Below are positions 11,433 to 19,783 of a stretch of DNA of 64,000 bases, piece after piece. Position 1 is the first letter of the stretch, and the number at the start of each line of letters is the position of its first letter. Source of the stretch: Massilia eurypsychrophila (GTDB lineage Bacteria; Pseudomonadota; Gammaproteobacteria; Burkholderiales; Burkholderiaceae_D); contig NZ_PDOC01000002.1 of the NCBI RefSeq assembly GCF_002760655.1, positions 186,001 to 250,000 on the forward strand, in the 5' to 3' direction. Under the pieces are notes generated by a model. That model searched no databases and was not told the DNA's origin. It saw nothing but the letters and a program-made list of their open reading frames with translations. A program made the translations under genes and the position numbers.

Positions 11433-11850
11433 ATGCGCAGGGACGACCGACTGTTCAAGCTGGTGCAAGTCCTACGCTCACGGCGCCTGACTACTGGCAC
11501 CCAGCTGGCTGAACGTGTGGCCTTGCGCACGGTGTACCGCGACGGCCGTGATCTGCAACTCTCTGGCGCAACGGTAGCTGGAGAGGCGGGCGTGGAATCC
11601 ACGCTGTCCGAGCGTATCGATATACCGCCGCTGCTGTTTTCGCGCGAAGAGCTTGTGGCCCTGCGCTTCGCGCTTGCGCGTCGTGCAGCAATGGACCGAC
11701 CAAAAAGGTGCAGATTGCGGCGCAAAGCGCGCTAGAAAAAAGATATGGCTGAACCCTGACCGCCGGGTGCGCGCTGCGGCGAGACTTCCGCGATTTTCGC
11801 GTTGGCCGCATCGTCTCTCTCAAGCTCCCGGGTGACGCCTACCTCAGCCA
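11433..11850 (+). pseudogene. Truncated YafY-type HTH/WYL transcriptional regulator
   Basis: The open part (11433-11735, 100 residues) has the HTH of YafY regulators ('LFKLVQVLRSRRLTTGTQLAERV', 'LRTVYRDGRDLQLSG') and the linker 'PPLLFSREELVALRFA'. It then runs off into unrelated residues and stops. In another frame, 'ALRRDFRDFRVGRIVSL' at about 11773-11823 matches the end of the WYL domain. The HTH itself has lost a few residues between AERV and LRTVYRD. Most of the ligand-sensing WYL domain is therefore deleted. The protein might still bind DNA, but the gene looks broken. Confidence 0.65.
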
Positions 11851-11873
11851 ACCCGGTCAAGGAGAAAAGGAAA

Positions 11874-12173
11874 ATGACAAAGAACCCTACTTTGCGCATC
11901 CGCGACTTGAAGGGCTTGGGACCGCGCAGCGAAGAGATGTTCGCGCTAGTCGGCATCCGCACGGTGGAGAAATTCCTCGCAACCGATCCATATGTACTGT
12001 ACGCCAAGCTAAAGCCGGTAGTGCCGGGGCTAAACGTGGTGGCGATCTACGCCTTGATCGGCGCGCAGGAAAACCGCCATTGGCTGGAGGTTAAGCGGGA
12101 GCTGCGCGGCGAAATCCTGCTGCGCTTGGACATGATGGGACTGACGTCGAAGAAGCCGTCGCGGCGAAAATAA
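11874..12173 (+). CDS. TfoX C-terminal-domain (helix-hairpin-helix) protein
   Basis: A 99-residue protein. AAGGAGAAAAGG just before the ATG at 11874 sets the start. 'LRIRDLKGLGPRSEEMFALVGIRTVEKFLATDP' is the helix-hairpin-helix start of the TfoX_C domain, and 'VVAIYALIGAQENRHWLEVKRE' is its second half. Full TfoX/Sxy proteins have an extra N-terminal domain and act in competence control; stand-alone C-domains of about 90-100 residues are common and of unknown function. The ribosome-binding site lies inside the dead YafY tail, so deletion may have brought the two together. Confidence 0.72.
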   Translation: MTKNPTLRIRDLKGLGPRSEEMFALVGIRTVEKFLATDPYVLYAKLKPVVPGLNVVAIYALIGAQENRHWLEVKRELRGEILLRLDMMGLTSKKPSRRK

Positions 12174-12281
12174 GATCAGTGCCGTTTGCTCACCAGGCCA
12201 AATTCCGCTGGTTTTGGCTCGCAACCCCGATGACGGAAATTTCGGCGGTTCCGCCGGGAGCGCACGGCGCACGCTTCTGGA

Positions 12282-12455
12282 CTGCACGTGAGAATCTGCG
12301 CGGTGCTGATGGCCGAGGCCTGCAACACGGGACCGGAGCCGCTGATGCGCGGCGACGTCCCGGCGCTCAAGCGCGAAATGTTGTCCTGGGAGGACCAGAA
12401 CTACCTGCGCGACCACACCATCACGGCGGCGAACACCATGCTGGTCTCGGCATAG
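12282..12455 (+). pseudogene. Tn3-family transposase remnant
   Basis: One uninterrupted frame of 57 codons reads 'LHVRICAVLMAEACNTGPEP', 'LMRGDVPALKREMLSWEDQN' and 'YLRDHTITAANTMLVSA', then TAG at 12453. It matches the Tn3 transposase segment 'AVLLAEACNVGLEPL..DVPALTRDRLSWVDQNYLRAET..AANARLVDAQ'. There is no start codon and no flanking homology, so it is a fragment. It overlaps the other remnant (10673-10860) in the protein region it represents but extends further N-terminal, so the two are separate copies or a split duplication. Confidence 0.82.
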
Positions 12456-12579
12456 AGCCGTGACCCAAGATATCGGCGGCGCGATCGCCAGATTGTTGAG
12501 AGAAAATAGCAGCCGGACCAATAGCTCGCGCGTTGACGCATCCGGCTGCATGTTCCTCTGACCGACTGTCGCTCCGGGC

Positions 12580-12613
12580 AAAAAAAAAGACAGCTCGCGC
12601 TGTCCTTTTTTTA
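12580..12613. terminator. Bidirectional intrinsic terminator
   Basis: A run of A, a GACAGC/GCTGTC stem with a 4-base loop, then a T run (TCCTTTTTTTA). It is symmetric, so it can stop transcription in both directions. It lies 13 bases beyond the stop of the minus-strand Ala/Lys-rich gene, whose transcript it most likely ends. Confidence 0.8.
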
Positions 12614-12625
12614 CCGCGGGCCGAA

Positions 12626-13111
12626 TTACTTGGCAGCGGCTTTCTTCACGTCAGCAGCTGCTTCAGCTTTCTTTTCGGTGGTCTTGGCGGCGGCGACAGC
12701 TTTGTCGGCCTTCGCTTCGACGACAGCTTTTTCAGCTTTTGCGTCGGCTTTGACCATCGTCTTTTCAGCTTTCAGGTCAGCTTTGGCGACTTTGGTGTCG
12801 GCCTTGGCTTCTGCTTTCATTTTGTCTTCAGCATCGGCCTTGACGACTTTTGCAGCTGCGTCAGCTTTGGTTTTTTCAGCTTTAGCGGCTGCTTTAGCTT
12901 TCTTTTCTTCGGCTTTAGCCAGTGCTTTTGCTGCTTTTTCGTCGGCTTTGGCGACGTCTTTGGCTTCAGCAGCTTCGGCTTTCACAACGGTCTTTTCAGC
13001 TTTCACGACAGCTTTGGTCACAGCTGGGGTTGCCGGAGCGGCAGCAGGAGCTTGTGCGTACACCGAAGTAGCGAACAGACCAGCGATCAGGGCAGCGAGT
13101 ACTTTATTCAT
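12626..13111 (-). CDS. Exported Ala/Lys-rich repeat protein
   Basis: A 161-residue protein starting at 13111, set by AAAGGA before the ATG. Residues 1-20 form a signal peptide (MNKVLAALIAGLFATSVYA, then QAPAAAPA). The rest is almost only Ala, Lys, Glu, Asp, Val and Thr in a repeating KAEKxxxKA/KADxKA pattern, predicted to be one long charged helix or coiled coil without cysteines or aromatics. I do not recognise a functional family. Similar low-complexity exported proteins occur widely in betaproteobacteria without assigned roles. It has its own terminator and looks monocistronic. Confidence 0.7.
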   Translation of the reverse strand: MNKVLAALIAGLFATSVYAQAPAAAPATPAVTKAVVKAEKTVVKAEAAEAKDVAKADEKAAKALAKAEEKKAKAAAKAEKTKADAAAKVVKADAEDKMKAEAKADTKVAKADLKAEKTMVKADAKAEKAVVEAKADKAVAAAKTTEKKAEAAADVKKAAAK

Positions 13112-13359
13112 GGTGTTTCCTTTAGGTGATGAGTGGGGTTCTGGACGTTGTGGGCCGGGCCTGGTCAGGCGACAGTCCGATCGTCTTCTTTCATTTCTCG
13201 TCCGAAACTTTCGCAAGGGAACGAGGCAAGAATATGACGGTTCAACAACATGGTCAGTACGCTACCGTACACACATGACCTCGCTGTTCCCTCCCTAAAC
13301 GTGGCACAGCGGTAGTCGGTTGACACGCGGCCATATTTACATTGATGCCAGCAATCACC

Positions 13360-14781
13360 CTACTTTCGACCGCCCGCACGGGCGTAGAGGTCGATAATGG
13401 TGCTGATGCCGTCCTGGCAGACGTTACAAAAAGTTTCACTTCGGTCAAACATGATGCACTGCATCTCGGAGCGGTAGTAACCGGTCGCCTCGTAGTTGGC
13501 CCCTTCGAAGGCACCGACGGCATGCCGGTGCGGCGCGGGCGAAAACAAGGCGTTGGTGTGCGCCAGGTCTTCGCGAAACAGCGCGCTCATCTCCGACTCC
13601 GGCCGGTTCGCCTTGCGCAGCGCCGCCCGGCGTGCCTGGTAGGCGCGCGAGTTTTCCTCGTAGGTCGCTTTCGGCCACGGCGTCGGCAGCGGCGTGCCGG
13701 CCTTGACGTGCCGCTTCCATTTCAGCTTGGCCGGGTCGCGCAGCGCCGTCACGTTCGGCTCCCACGGCTCGACGCGGGCGCCGCCCGTTGCGTAGGCTAC
13801 CGGCGACGTGTAGTACTCGTCGGCCAGGCCGGCGAAATGGTGGCCGAATTCGTGCACGAACAGGTAGTTGGCCCAGTCGTTGCCAGCCGCCGCGGTGCTG
13901 AACTGGCCGAAGATGCCGCCGCCGCCGTAGGTGTCGTTGTTGACCAGGATTTCGATGAACTCGTACGGCGCGTGCTGGGCGATGTCGCGCAGCGCGCGGT
14001 TGTCGAGCGTGAGCACATAACGCTCGCTGCCGAAAATATCGTAGCGGCTGCCCAGCGCCGACGCGCGGTGCACGCCAGTCGACGGGCGCGACACGCCCGA
14101 CTCCTGGGTCGGCACCGCCATGCCCCAGACGTTGAAGTCGGCCGCGCGCTCGCGAAACGGCGACACCTTGAACAGGTGATCGGCCAGGCGCCGCGCGTCG
14201 GCTTCGAACTTCGGCATGTCGGCGGCGGTGTAGCCGTCGCCGAGGATCAACAGGTCGACCTTGTTCGGCGACGGACCGCTGACCCGGATCGGGATGGTCG
14301 GCGCCGGCGCCGGCGCCTGCTTGCGGACTACCTCGGGCGCGGCGCTGTCGACGTCGACGCTCCACACCACCGAGAACTGGTTGCGCTCGTCGCGCTTGAG
14401 GATGCGCACCCGCACCGGCTTGTCCTGCTGCGGAAAGCGCACCGACTCGTGGAAGCCGCGGCTCATCCTGATCGCTTCGTCGGTGGTGCGCCACTCGCCG
14501 AAGATGGTGGAGAAGCCGCGCGAGTACAGCAGGTCGCCGGTCTTGGCGTCGACCACTTCGACGCGGTTCTGGCCGCGGTCCGTGTTGTCGAGGTTTTGCG
14601 CCAGGTTGCCGGGCCATGGCAGCGGTTCGACCAGCACGCGCTCGATGGCGTAGGTGTCGGACAGCGCGTTGCCGCTGTGGAGGTAGTCGACGCGGATGGT
14701 GGCCGGCGCCTGCGCGTGGGCCAGGCCGGCGGCAGCCAGCGCCAGCGCGCCAGCCAGGTAACGTAACAGGGACACGGCCAT
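13360..14781 (-). CDS. M64-family metallopeptidase, exported
   Basis: A 473-residue protein from the ATG at 14781, which has GAGGAG upstream. A signal peptide ends near 'LAHAQ' (residue ~23). An N-terminal beta domain (about 25-160) precedes the IgA-peptidase M64 catalytic domain, with 'LLILGDGYTAAD' and the zinc motif HEFGHHFAGLADEY (H310, E311, H314). M64 peptidases are secreted zinc endopeptidases; IgA cleavage is known for one clostridial member only. A C-terminal 'CIMFDRSETFCNVCQ' segment resembles the family's conserved cysteine region. The same-strand cyanophycinase-like gene lies 111 bases upstream. Confidence 0.85.
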   Translation of the reverse strand: MAVSLLRYLAGALALAAAGLAHAQAPATIRVDYLHSGNALSDTYAIERVLVEPLPWPGNLAQNLDNTDRGQNRVEVVDAKTGDLLYSRGFSTIFGEWRTTDEAIRMSRGFHESVRFPQQDKPVRVRILKRDERNQFSVVWSVDVDSAAPEVVRKQAPAPAPTIPIRVSGPSPNKVDLLILGDGYTAADMPKFEADARRLADHLFKVSPFRERAADFNVWGMAVPTQESGVSRPSTGVHRASALGSRYDIFGSERYVLTLDNRALRDIAQHAPYEFIEILVNNDTYGGGGIFGQFSTAAAGNDWANYLFVHEFGHHFAGLADEYYTSPVAYATGGARVEPWEPNVTALRDPAKLKWKRHVKAGTPLPTPWPKATYEENSRAYQARRAALRKANRPESEMSALFREDLAHTNALFSPAPHRHAVGAFEGANYEATGYYRSEMQCIMFDRSETFCNVCQDGISTIIDLYARAGGRK

Positions 14782-14892
14782 GGGTACTCCTCGCGGGATT
14801 AAGAATGAGCAGCATTGTAATCCCGGCCGCGAGGCCATCAACGTATTAGAAACGTAAAACCAGGGAACCTCCGCGGAAACGACGCTGTACGA

Positions 14893-16146
14893 TTAGTCGC
14901 GGCCGTTTTGCGCCACGCGGCCGCGCTCCTGCTTGTACTGGTACAGCGGCAGCCGGATCTGGATCGGCCGGATGTCGAGCCTGACGTTGTAGACCGAGTA
15001 GGTCTCCGACGCGGCCGACAGGTAGCCGACGCTGTCGCGGTCGCGGCTGAAGCGGAACTCGAAGCCGAGATCGGGCTGCACGCTGCGCGGACTACCGAGC
15101 GTGAGGCCGATCGCTTCCGGCTGGTCGCTGTCGATCAGCTTGCCCATCAGGTCGACCACCGTCGTGTTGCCGAGGATGTCGGCATTGAACAGCGGCTCGC
15201 GATAATACGGCCTGGCCGGATCGAGCTTGCCGTCGGCTTTATCGGCCGACGGCGTGAACGCGCCGCTGGCGATGTTGAAGCGGTCGCCGCTATCAAGATA
15301 GCTCACCTTGGCGTTCGACAGGTTGAACGCGCCCGGCTCGGTGCTGGCCGAGCCCAGGTCGATCAGCAGCGCGCCCTTGTAGCCGATCACCTCGACCTCG
15401 CGCGTCGGGCCGACCACCATCGCGGTGTTCTCGTCGATGCCCAGTCCCAGCTTGTAACCCTTCTTGAGCATGGCCGGCAGCATCCGTGCAAAGCGCCCGC
15501 GCACCAGCAGGTGCTGGTCGATGAAGACGTCGTCGCCGATGAAGCCGAGTCCCGGCGCAATCTCCTGGCCTTCGGCCACGCCCTGCTTGAGGGTAGCCAG
15601 CACCGTCTTCGGCTCGTCGAACATGGTGCTGCTCATGATGGCGGCGCCGGCGCTGGAGCCGGCGATCACGCCGCCCTTGCGGTACATGTCCCACAGCGCT
15701 TCGAGCACCAGCGAATTGCTGCCGTCGGGGCGGATCAACGCGCGCGTGATGCGGCCCTGGTCGCCGCCGGCGAAGTAGGCGCCGCCGGCGCTGCGTACCT
15801 GCGCGGCGAGCTTCGAATCGTCGGCCGCGGCGAGGTAATCGGTGCCGGCCAGCTTGACCGCGACCGGGATGAAGAAGGCGTCGGCGCCGTAATGGTCGAG
15901 CAGCCCCATATTGAATTTGGCGGCCTTTTCGGGACTCGCCGACGCCGACGCGAACACGGCGATGCGGGCCCCTTCGCCGCCGGCCAGCTTGACGATGCGC
16001 TCCCAGACAGCGGCGTTGTCGGCACGCAGGGCGCCGCCGATGATCACCAGCGAACCTTTGGGACTGGCCGGCGCCGGCGCCGCCTGCGCGCTGGCGCCAG
16101 CGGTCAGGGACATCACCAGCGCGACGCGGCAAAGGAGGGAGAACAT
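14893..16146 (-). CDS. Exported cyanophycinase-like peptidase (S51)
   Basis: A 417-residue protein with a signal peptide (about residues 1-22, ending ASAQA). The S51 nucleophile elbow is GSSAGAA at 163-169 (S165 likely catalytic), with 'GGDQGRITRAL' before it and 'DQHLLVRGRFARML' after, all cyanophycinase hallmarks. Cyanophycinases split cyanophycin (Asp-Arg polymer) to beta-Asp-Arg; an exported form would act on external polymer. The C-terminal ~120 residues lie outside the core family. A start-proximal terminator hairpin sits in the mRNA leader. GAAGGAAG directly precedes the ATG. Confidence 0.85.
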   Translation of the reverse strand: MFSLLCRVALVMSLTAGASAQAAPAPASPKGSLVIIGGALRADNAAVWERIVKLAGGEGARIAVFASASASPEKAAKFNMGLLDHYGADAFFIPVAVKLAGTDYLAAADDSKLAAQVRSAGGAYFAGGDQGRITRALIRPDGSNSLVLEALWDMYRKGGVIAGSSAGAAIMSSTMFDEPKTVLATLKQGVAEGQEIAPGLGFIGDDVFIDQHLLVRGRFARMLPAMLKKGYKLGLGIDENTAMVVGPTREVEVIGYKGALLIDLGSASTEPGAFNLSNAKVSYLDSGDRFNIASGAFTPSADKADGKLDPARPYYREPLFNADILGNTTVVDLMGKLIDSDQPEAIGLTLGSPRSVQPDLGFEFRFSRDRDSVGYLSAASETYSVYNVRLDIRPIQIRLPLYQYKQERGRVAQNGRD

Positions 16147-16158
16147 GATGCTTCCTTC

Positions 16159-16183
16159 AAAAAAAAGTGAGCAGTTCGCTCAC
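16159..16183 (-). terminator. Intrinsic terminator in the leader of the cyanophycinase gene
   Basis: On the minus strand, GTGAGC-GAACT-GCTCAC is followed by eight T, ending exactly where the GAAGGAAG ribosome-binding site begins. The ATG is at 16146. No minus-strand gene ends nearby (the next upstream one ends at 17640), so its position suggests leader attenuation rather than simple end-of-gene termination. No clear antiterminator helix was found by eye. Confidence 0.65.
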
Positions 16184-16502
16184 CCGTCGGCCTCGCAGCT
16201 GTCAGCGCCGCGCTGGTGCAGGAGGTGCACTCAGGCGCAGGCGCGGCGGCCACGTTTGTCCGTGTTAGTCGGGTCATAGCCTATTGTGAAATATACACTT
16301 CGCCGAAGAAGCACGTCGCCATGCTCAGCACACCTAGGTTACTCGCCGCCATGACCGGCTGTTTGCCACTGCGCAAACCATCCAATAGCGGCCGAGCTAT
16401 GTAGTTACGTCGCCTCCCGCCGCGCGCGTGCGGCCTTGTCGATCCGCCAAGAGATATGCCACACTGTGCGCTGATCCTTAACACCAGGCACCAGGCACCA
16501 TC
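16184..16502. other. Intergenic region between divergent genes
   Basis: About 320 bases separate the cyanophycinase leader from the AstE/AspA-like gene. A GTGCA-CCTCC-TGCAC hairpin (minus-strand reading, about 16218-16232) lies upstream of the leader terminator. Otherwise I see no coding potential beyond chance frames and no repeat. Promoters for both genes must lie here, but no strong boxes stand out. Confidence 0.4.
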
Positions 16503-17621
16503 ATGCAAGCACACCGACAGCAGATTTCCACCACCGCGGGCGGCGGCAGCTACCAGCTGGCCAGCTTCCACTTCGGCACCCCTGGCCTGGGCAAAAAGGT
16601 CTACATCCAGGCGGCGCTGCACGCCGACGAAGTGCCCGGCATGCTGGTGTCGCAATTCTTGCGCACCGAACTGACGGCGCTCGAAGCGCAAGGCAAGGTG
16701 CTCGGCGAGATCATCCTGGTGCCGGCGGCCAATCCGCTCGGCCTGGCGCAGGCTATCCATGGCGCGCCGTTCGGCCGCTTCGACTTGTCGACCGGCACCA
16801 ACTTCAACCGCGCCTACAAGCACGTTGCCGACGACCTGAAGGTGTCGCTTGACGGCGAGCTCGGGCCGGACGCCGCGGCCAACGTCGCGCTGCTGCGCGA
16901 ACACGCCCGCGCGTCGGTGGCGAACTGGCAGCCGACCACCGATGCCGAAGCGCTCAAGAAGATTTTGCTGGGGATGGCGATCGACGCCGACATCGTGCTC
17001 GACCTGCATTGCGATAACGAAGCCGTGGTGCACATCTATACCGGCACGCCGCTGGCCGACGCGGTGGCGCCGCTGTCGGCGCTGATGGGCGCGCACGCGG
17101 TGCTGCTCGCGCTCGAAGCGGGCGAAGAGCCGTTCGATGAAGCGTGCAGCCGGCTGTGGTGGGATCTTGCCGCCCACTTCGGCCCGGCGTTCCCGATTCC
17201 GCCGGCCTGCCTGTCGACGACGGTCGAACTGCGCGGCGAGATGGATGTCGGCTACCAGCTGGCGCAACAGGATGCGCACGCGCTGCTGCAGTTTCTCGGC
17301 CACAGCGGCGTCATCGACATCGCGCTCGAGGCGCTGCCGGCGCCGCTGTGCGCGCCGACGCCGCTTGAAGGCGTCGAGCCGATCGTCGCGCCGCATGCGG
17401 GCGTGCTGGTGTTTCTCAAGCAGCTGGGCGACGTCGTCGAAGCGGGCGAGGCCATCGCCGACCTGATCGATCCGGTCAGCGGCGAGGTGAGCACGCTGCG
17501 CCCGACGGTGCCTGGCGTGTTCTTTGCCCGCACCGCCCATCGCCACCTGCTGCGCGGCATGGCAGTCGGCAAAATCGCCGGGGCGAAGGCGTTCCGCGCC
17601 GGCAAGCTGCTCAGCTCCTGA
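16503..17621 (+). CDS. Succinylglutamate desuccinylase/aspartoacylase-family zinc hydrolase
   Basis: A 372-residue cytoplasmic protein. Zinc ligands are visible as H40 and E43 in 'LHADEVPG' and H169 in 'IVLDLHCDNE', the M14-type HxxE...H pattern of the AstE/AspA family. The C-terminal ~90 residues form a separate beta-rich domain ('PHAGVLVFLKQLGDVVEAGE') resembling a biotinyl/lipoyl-like fold, typical of this subgroup. The family removes acyl groups from N-acylated amino acids; the substrate is not predictable. Convergent with the GNAT gene, 18 bases away. Confidence 0.82.
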   Translation: MQAHRQQISTTAGGGSYQLASFHFGTPGLGKKVYIQAALHADEVPGMLVSQFLRTELTALEAQGKVLGEIILVPAANPLGLAQAIHGAPFGRFDLSTGTNFNRAYKHVADDLKVSLDGELGPDAAANVALLREHARASVANWQPTTDAEALKKILLGMAIDADIVLDLHCDNEAVVHIYTGTPLADAVAPLSALMGAHAVLLALEAGEEPFDEACSRLWWDLAAHFGPAFPIPPACLSTTVELRGEMDVGYQLAQQDAHALLQFLGHSGVIDIALEALPAPLCAPTPLEGVEPIVAPHAGVLVFLKQLGDVVEAGEAIADLIDPVSGEVSTLRPTVPGVFFARTAHRHLLRGMAVGKIAGAKAFRAGKLLSS

Positions 17622-17639
17622 GCGCTGGCTGGCGGCGCG

Positions 17640-18065
17640 CTACGACACGTAGATGTTCGGGAAGTAGCGTTCCATCAGCGTTTCCGGCCGCTGCGGCGGG
17701 GCGAAGCCGAACTTTTCGTACAGGCCGTGGCAGTCGCCGGTGGCCAGCGTGAAGCGGCGCAAGCCTTGCAGGCTGGGGTGGTTCATCACCGCCTCGAGCA
17801 GCTCTTCGGCGAAACCGCGGCCGCGATATTCGGGTATGACGAACATGTCGACCAGGTTGCCGAAGGTGGCGAAATCGGTCACCACCCTGGCGAAGGCGAC
17901 CTGCCGGCCATCGACATAGCCGCCGAAGCAGAGCGAGTTTTCGATCGCCCGGTCGACGATGGCGCGCGAGATGCCCACCGCCCACGACGACTGCTCGCTG
18001 AGGAACCGGTATATCAGCGGAACGTCGAGCTCCGACCGGTCTGTATTGATCTCAAAACTGGACAT
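17640..18065 (-). CDS. GNAT-family N-acetyltransferase
   Basis: A 141-residue single-domain GNAT protein. The acetyl-CoA loop is 'MFVIPEYRGRGFAEELLEAV' (R/Q-x-x-G-x-G/A type) and the C-terminal 'HGLYEKFGFAPP' is the alpha-4/beta-5 signature. The start at 18065 (MSSFEI) has AGGA at a suitable distance; the ATG three codons upstream is too close to it. The substrate is unknown. Small GNATs of this kind often act on amino acids or small amines. Confidence 0.82.
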   Translation of the reverse strand: MSSFEINTDRSELDVPLIYRFLSEQSSWAVGISRAIVDRAIENSLCFGGYVDGRQVAFARVVTDFATFGNLVDMFVIPEYRGRGFAEELLEAVMNHPSLQGLRRFTLATGDCHGLYEKFGFAPPQRPETLMERYFPNIYVS

Positions 18066-18367
18066 TAAAGTCATCCTGCAAAAAAACCAATTCTACCGTC
18101 GTTTGCGTCGCCCGGATTGGCAGAATAGCGCTTCGCGCAAAAGAAATTCGGCTTCGTTGACGCAGCAGAAGATTCGGTCAGCGGCTTTTCACGTAGCGGG
18201 CGCCAGTGGTCCGATCAACGGCGGGGGCCGGTGGCCAAATCAACTTTGGCGACGGCCTTGCGGTGAGCGAGCCTCCACACCCATCCATATTCGGCCATTT
18301 CCCCTCGAAAGTCACGCCCAGCCTCCTTCCTTGTTTATAATCAGGTAAATCACATAGGCCTCACATC
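18066..18367. promoter_or_regulatory. Upstream region of argH with a TATAAT box
   Basis: A perfect -10 hexamer TATAAT lies at 18336-18341, giving a predicted mRNA start about 20 bases before the argH ATG. No convincing -35 box is seen 16-18 bases upstream. The remaining ~240 bases show no gene or repeat. Confidence 0.45.
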
Positions 18368-19765
18368 ATGACCGCACAATTCTCCAACAAGGGCGAAGCC
18401 TGGTCGGCGCGCTTTTCCGAACCCGTCTCGGACCTCGTCAAACGCTACACCGCCTCGGTATTTTTCGACAAGCGCCTCGCCATGGTCGACATCGAAGGCT
18501 CGCTGGCGCACGCCGAAATGCTGGCCGCGCAAGGCATCATCAGCGCTGCCGACCACGCCGAAATCGAGCGCGGCATGGCCCAGATCAAAAGCGAAATCGA
18601 AGCCGGCAGTTTCGAATGGTTGCTCGACCTCGAAGACGTCCACCTGAATATCGAAAAGCGCCTGACCGAGCTGGTTGGCGACGCCGGCAAGCGGCTGCAC
18701 ACCGGCCGCTCGCGCAACGACCAGGTCGCAACCGACATCCGCCTGTACGTGCGATCCGCCATCGACGACATCGTCCTGCTGCTGCAGTCGCTGCGCGGCG
18801 CCCTGACCGACCTGGCCGAGCAGCACGCCGACACCATCATGCCGGGCTTTACCCACATGCAGGTGGCGCAGCCGATCACCTTCGGCCACCACATGCTGGC
18901 CTACGTCGAGATGTTCGGCCGCGACGTCGAGCGCATGCAGGATGCGAGGAAGCGCGTCAACCGCCTGCCGCTCGGCGCCGCCGCGCTGGCCGGCACCACG
19001 TTCCCGATCGACCGCGAACGCGTCGCCCGCACGCTCGGCTTCGACGACGTCTGCCACAACTCGCTCGACGCCGTCTCGGACCGCGATTTTGCGATCGAGT
19101 TCTGCGCCGCCGGCGCGCTGGTGATGATGCACATCTCGCGCATGTCGGAAGAACTGGTGATCTGGATGAGTCCCCGGGTCGGTTTCATCGACATCGCCGA
19201 CCGCTTCTGCACCGGCTCGTCGATCATGCCGCAAAAGAAAAACCCGGACGTGCCGGAACTGGCGCGCGGTAAAACCGGCCGCGTCTACGGTGACCTGATG
19301 GGTCTCCTGACCCTGATGAAGGGCCAGCCGCTGGCCTACAACAAGGACAACCAGGAAGACAAGGAGCCGCTGTTCGACACTGTCGACACCGTCGTCGACA
19401 CCTTGCGCATCTTCGCCGACATGGCCGGCGGGATCACCGTCAAGCCGGAAGCGATGCGTGCGGCCGCGCTGCAGGGCTATGCCACCGCGACCGACCTGGC
19501 CGACTACCTGGTGAAAAAAGGCCTGCCGTTCCGCGATGCCCACGAAGCGGTGGCGCGCGCGGTGCGCGCCTGCGACGACGCCAAATGCGACCTGTCGGAA
19601 ATGTCGCTCGAACGGCTGCGCGACTTTTCGCCGCTGATCGGCGACGACGTCTTTGCCGTGCTCACGCTCGAAGGTTCGGTTGCCGCGCGCGACCATGTCG
19701 GCGGCACCGCGCCACGCCAGGTACGCGCCGCCATCGCGCGCGTTCGCGGCCAGCTGGCCGACTAA
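18368..19765 (+). CDS. argH: Argininosuccinate lyase
   Basis: A 465-residue protein of normal ArgH length. It has the fumarase/lyase superfamily signature [12 protein letters not shown] at residues 283-294, with S284 or S285 the catalytic base region, plus '[16 protein letters not shown]' and '[16 protein letters not shown]' containing the conserved substrate-binding residues. It splits argininosuccinate to arginine and fumarate, the last step of arginine synthesis. No other arg gene is near. The TRAP gene dctQ starts 18 bases after its stop, so arginine synthesis and a carboxylate transporter may share a transcript. Confidence 0.95.
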   Translation: MTAQFSNKGEAWSARFSEPVSDLVKRYTASVFFDKRLAMVDIEGSLAHAEMLAAQGIISAADHAEIERGMAQIKSEIEAGSFEWLLDLEDVHLNIEKRLTELVGDAGKRLHTGRSRNDQVATDIRLYVRSAIDDIVLLLQSLRGALTDLAEQHADTIMPGFTHMQVAQPITFGHHMLAYVEMFGRDVERMQDARKRVNRLPLGAAALAGTTFPIDRERVARTLGFDDVCHNSLDAVSDRDFAIEFCAAGALVMMHISRMSEELVIWMSPRVGFIDIADRFCTGSSIMPQKKNPDVPELARGKTGRVYGDLMGLLTLMKGQPLAYNKDNQEDKEPLFDTVDTVVDTLRIFADMAGGITVKPEAMRAAALQGYATATDLADYLVKKGLPFRDAHEAVARAVRACDDAKCDLSEMSLERLRDFSPLIGDDVFAVLTLEGSVAARDHVGGTAPRQVRAAIARVRGQLAD

Positions 19766-19783
19766 CGAAATCAGGAGACGTCC

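Noticed and set aside
10613-12455. Active Tn3-family transposon
   Set aside because: Both transposase traces are short fragments, one is frameshifted, and I found no 38-bp terminal repeats or resolvase.
12533-13129. A plus-strand frame rich in Phe, Gly and Ser opposite the Ala/Lys-rich gene
   Set aside because: It is the reverse of the Ala/Lys codons (GCT/AAA become AGC/TTT). The minus-strand gene has a signal peptide, ribosome-binding site and terminator.
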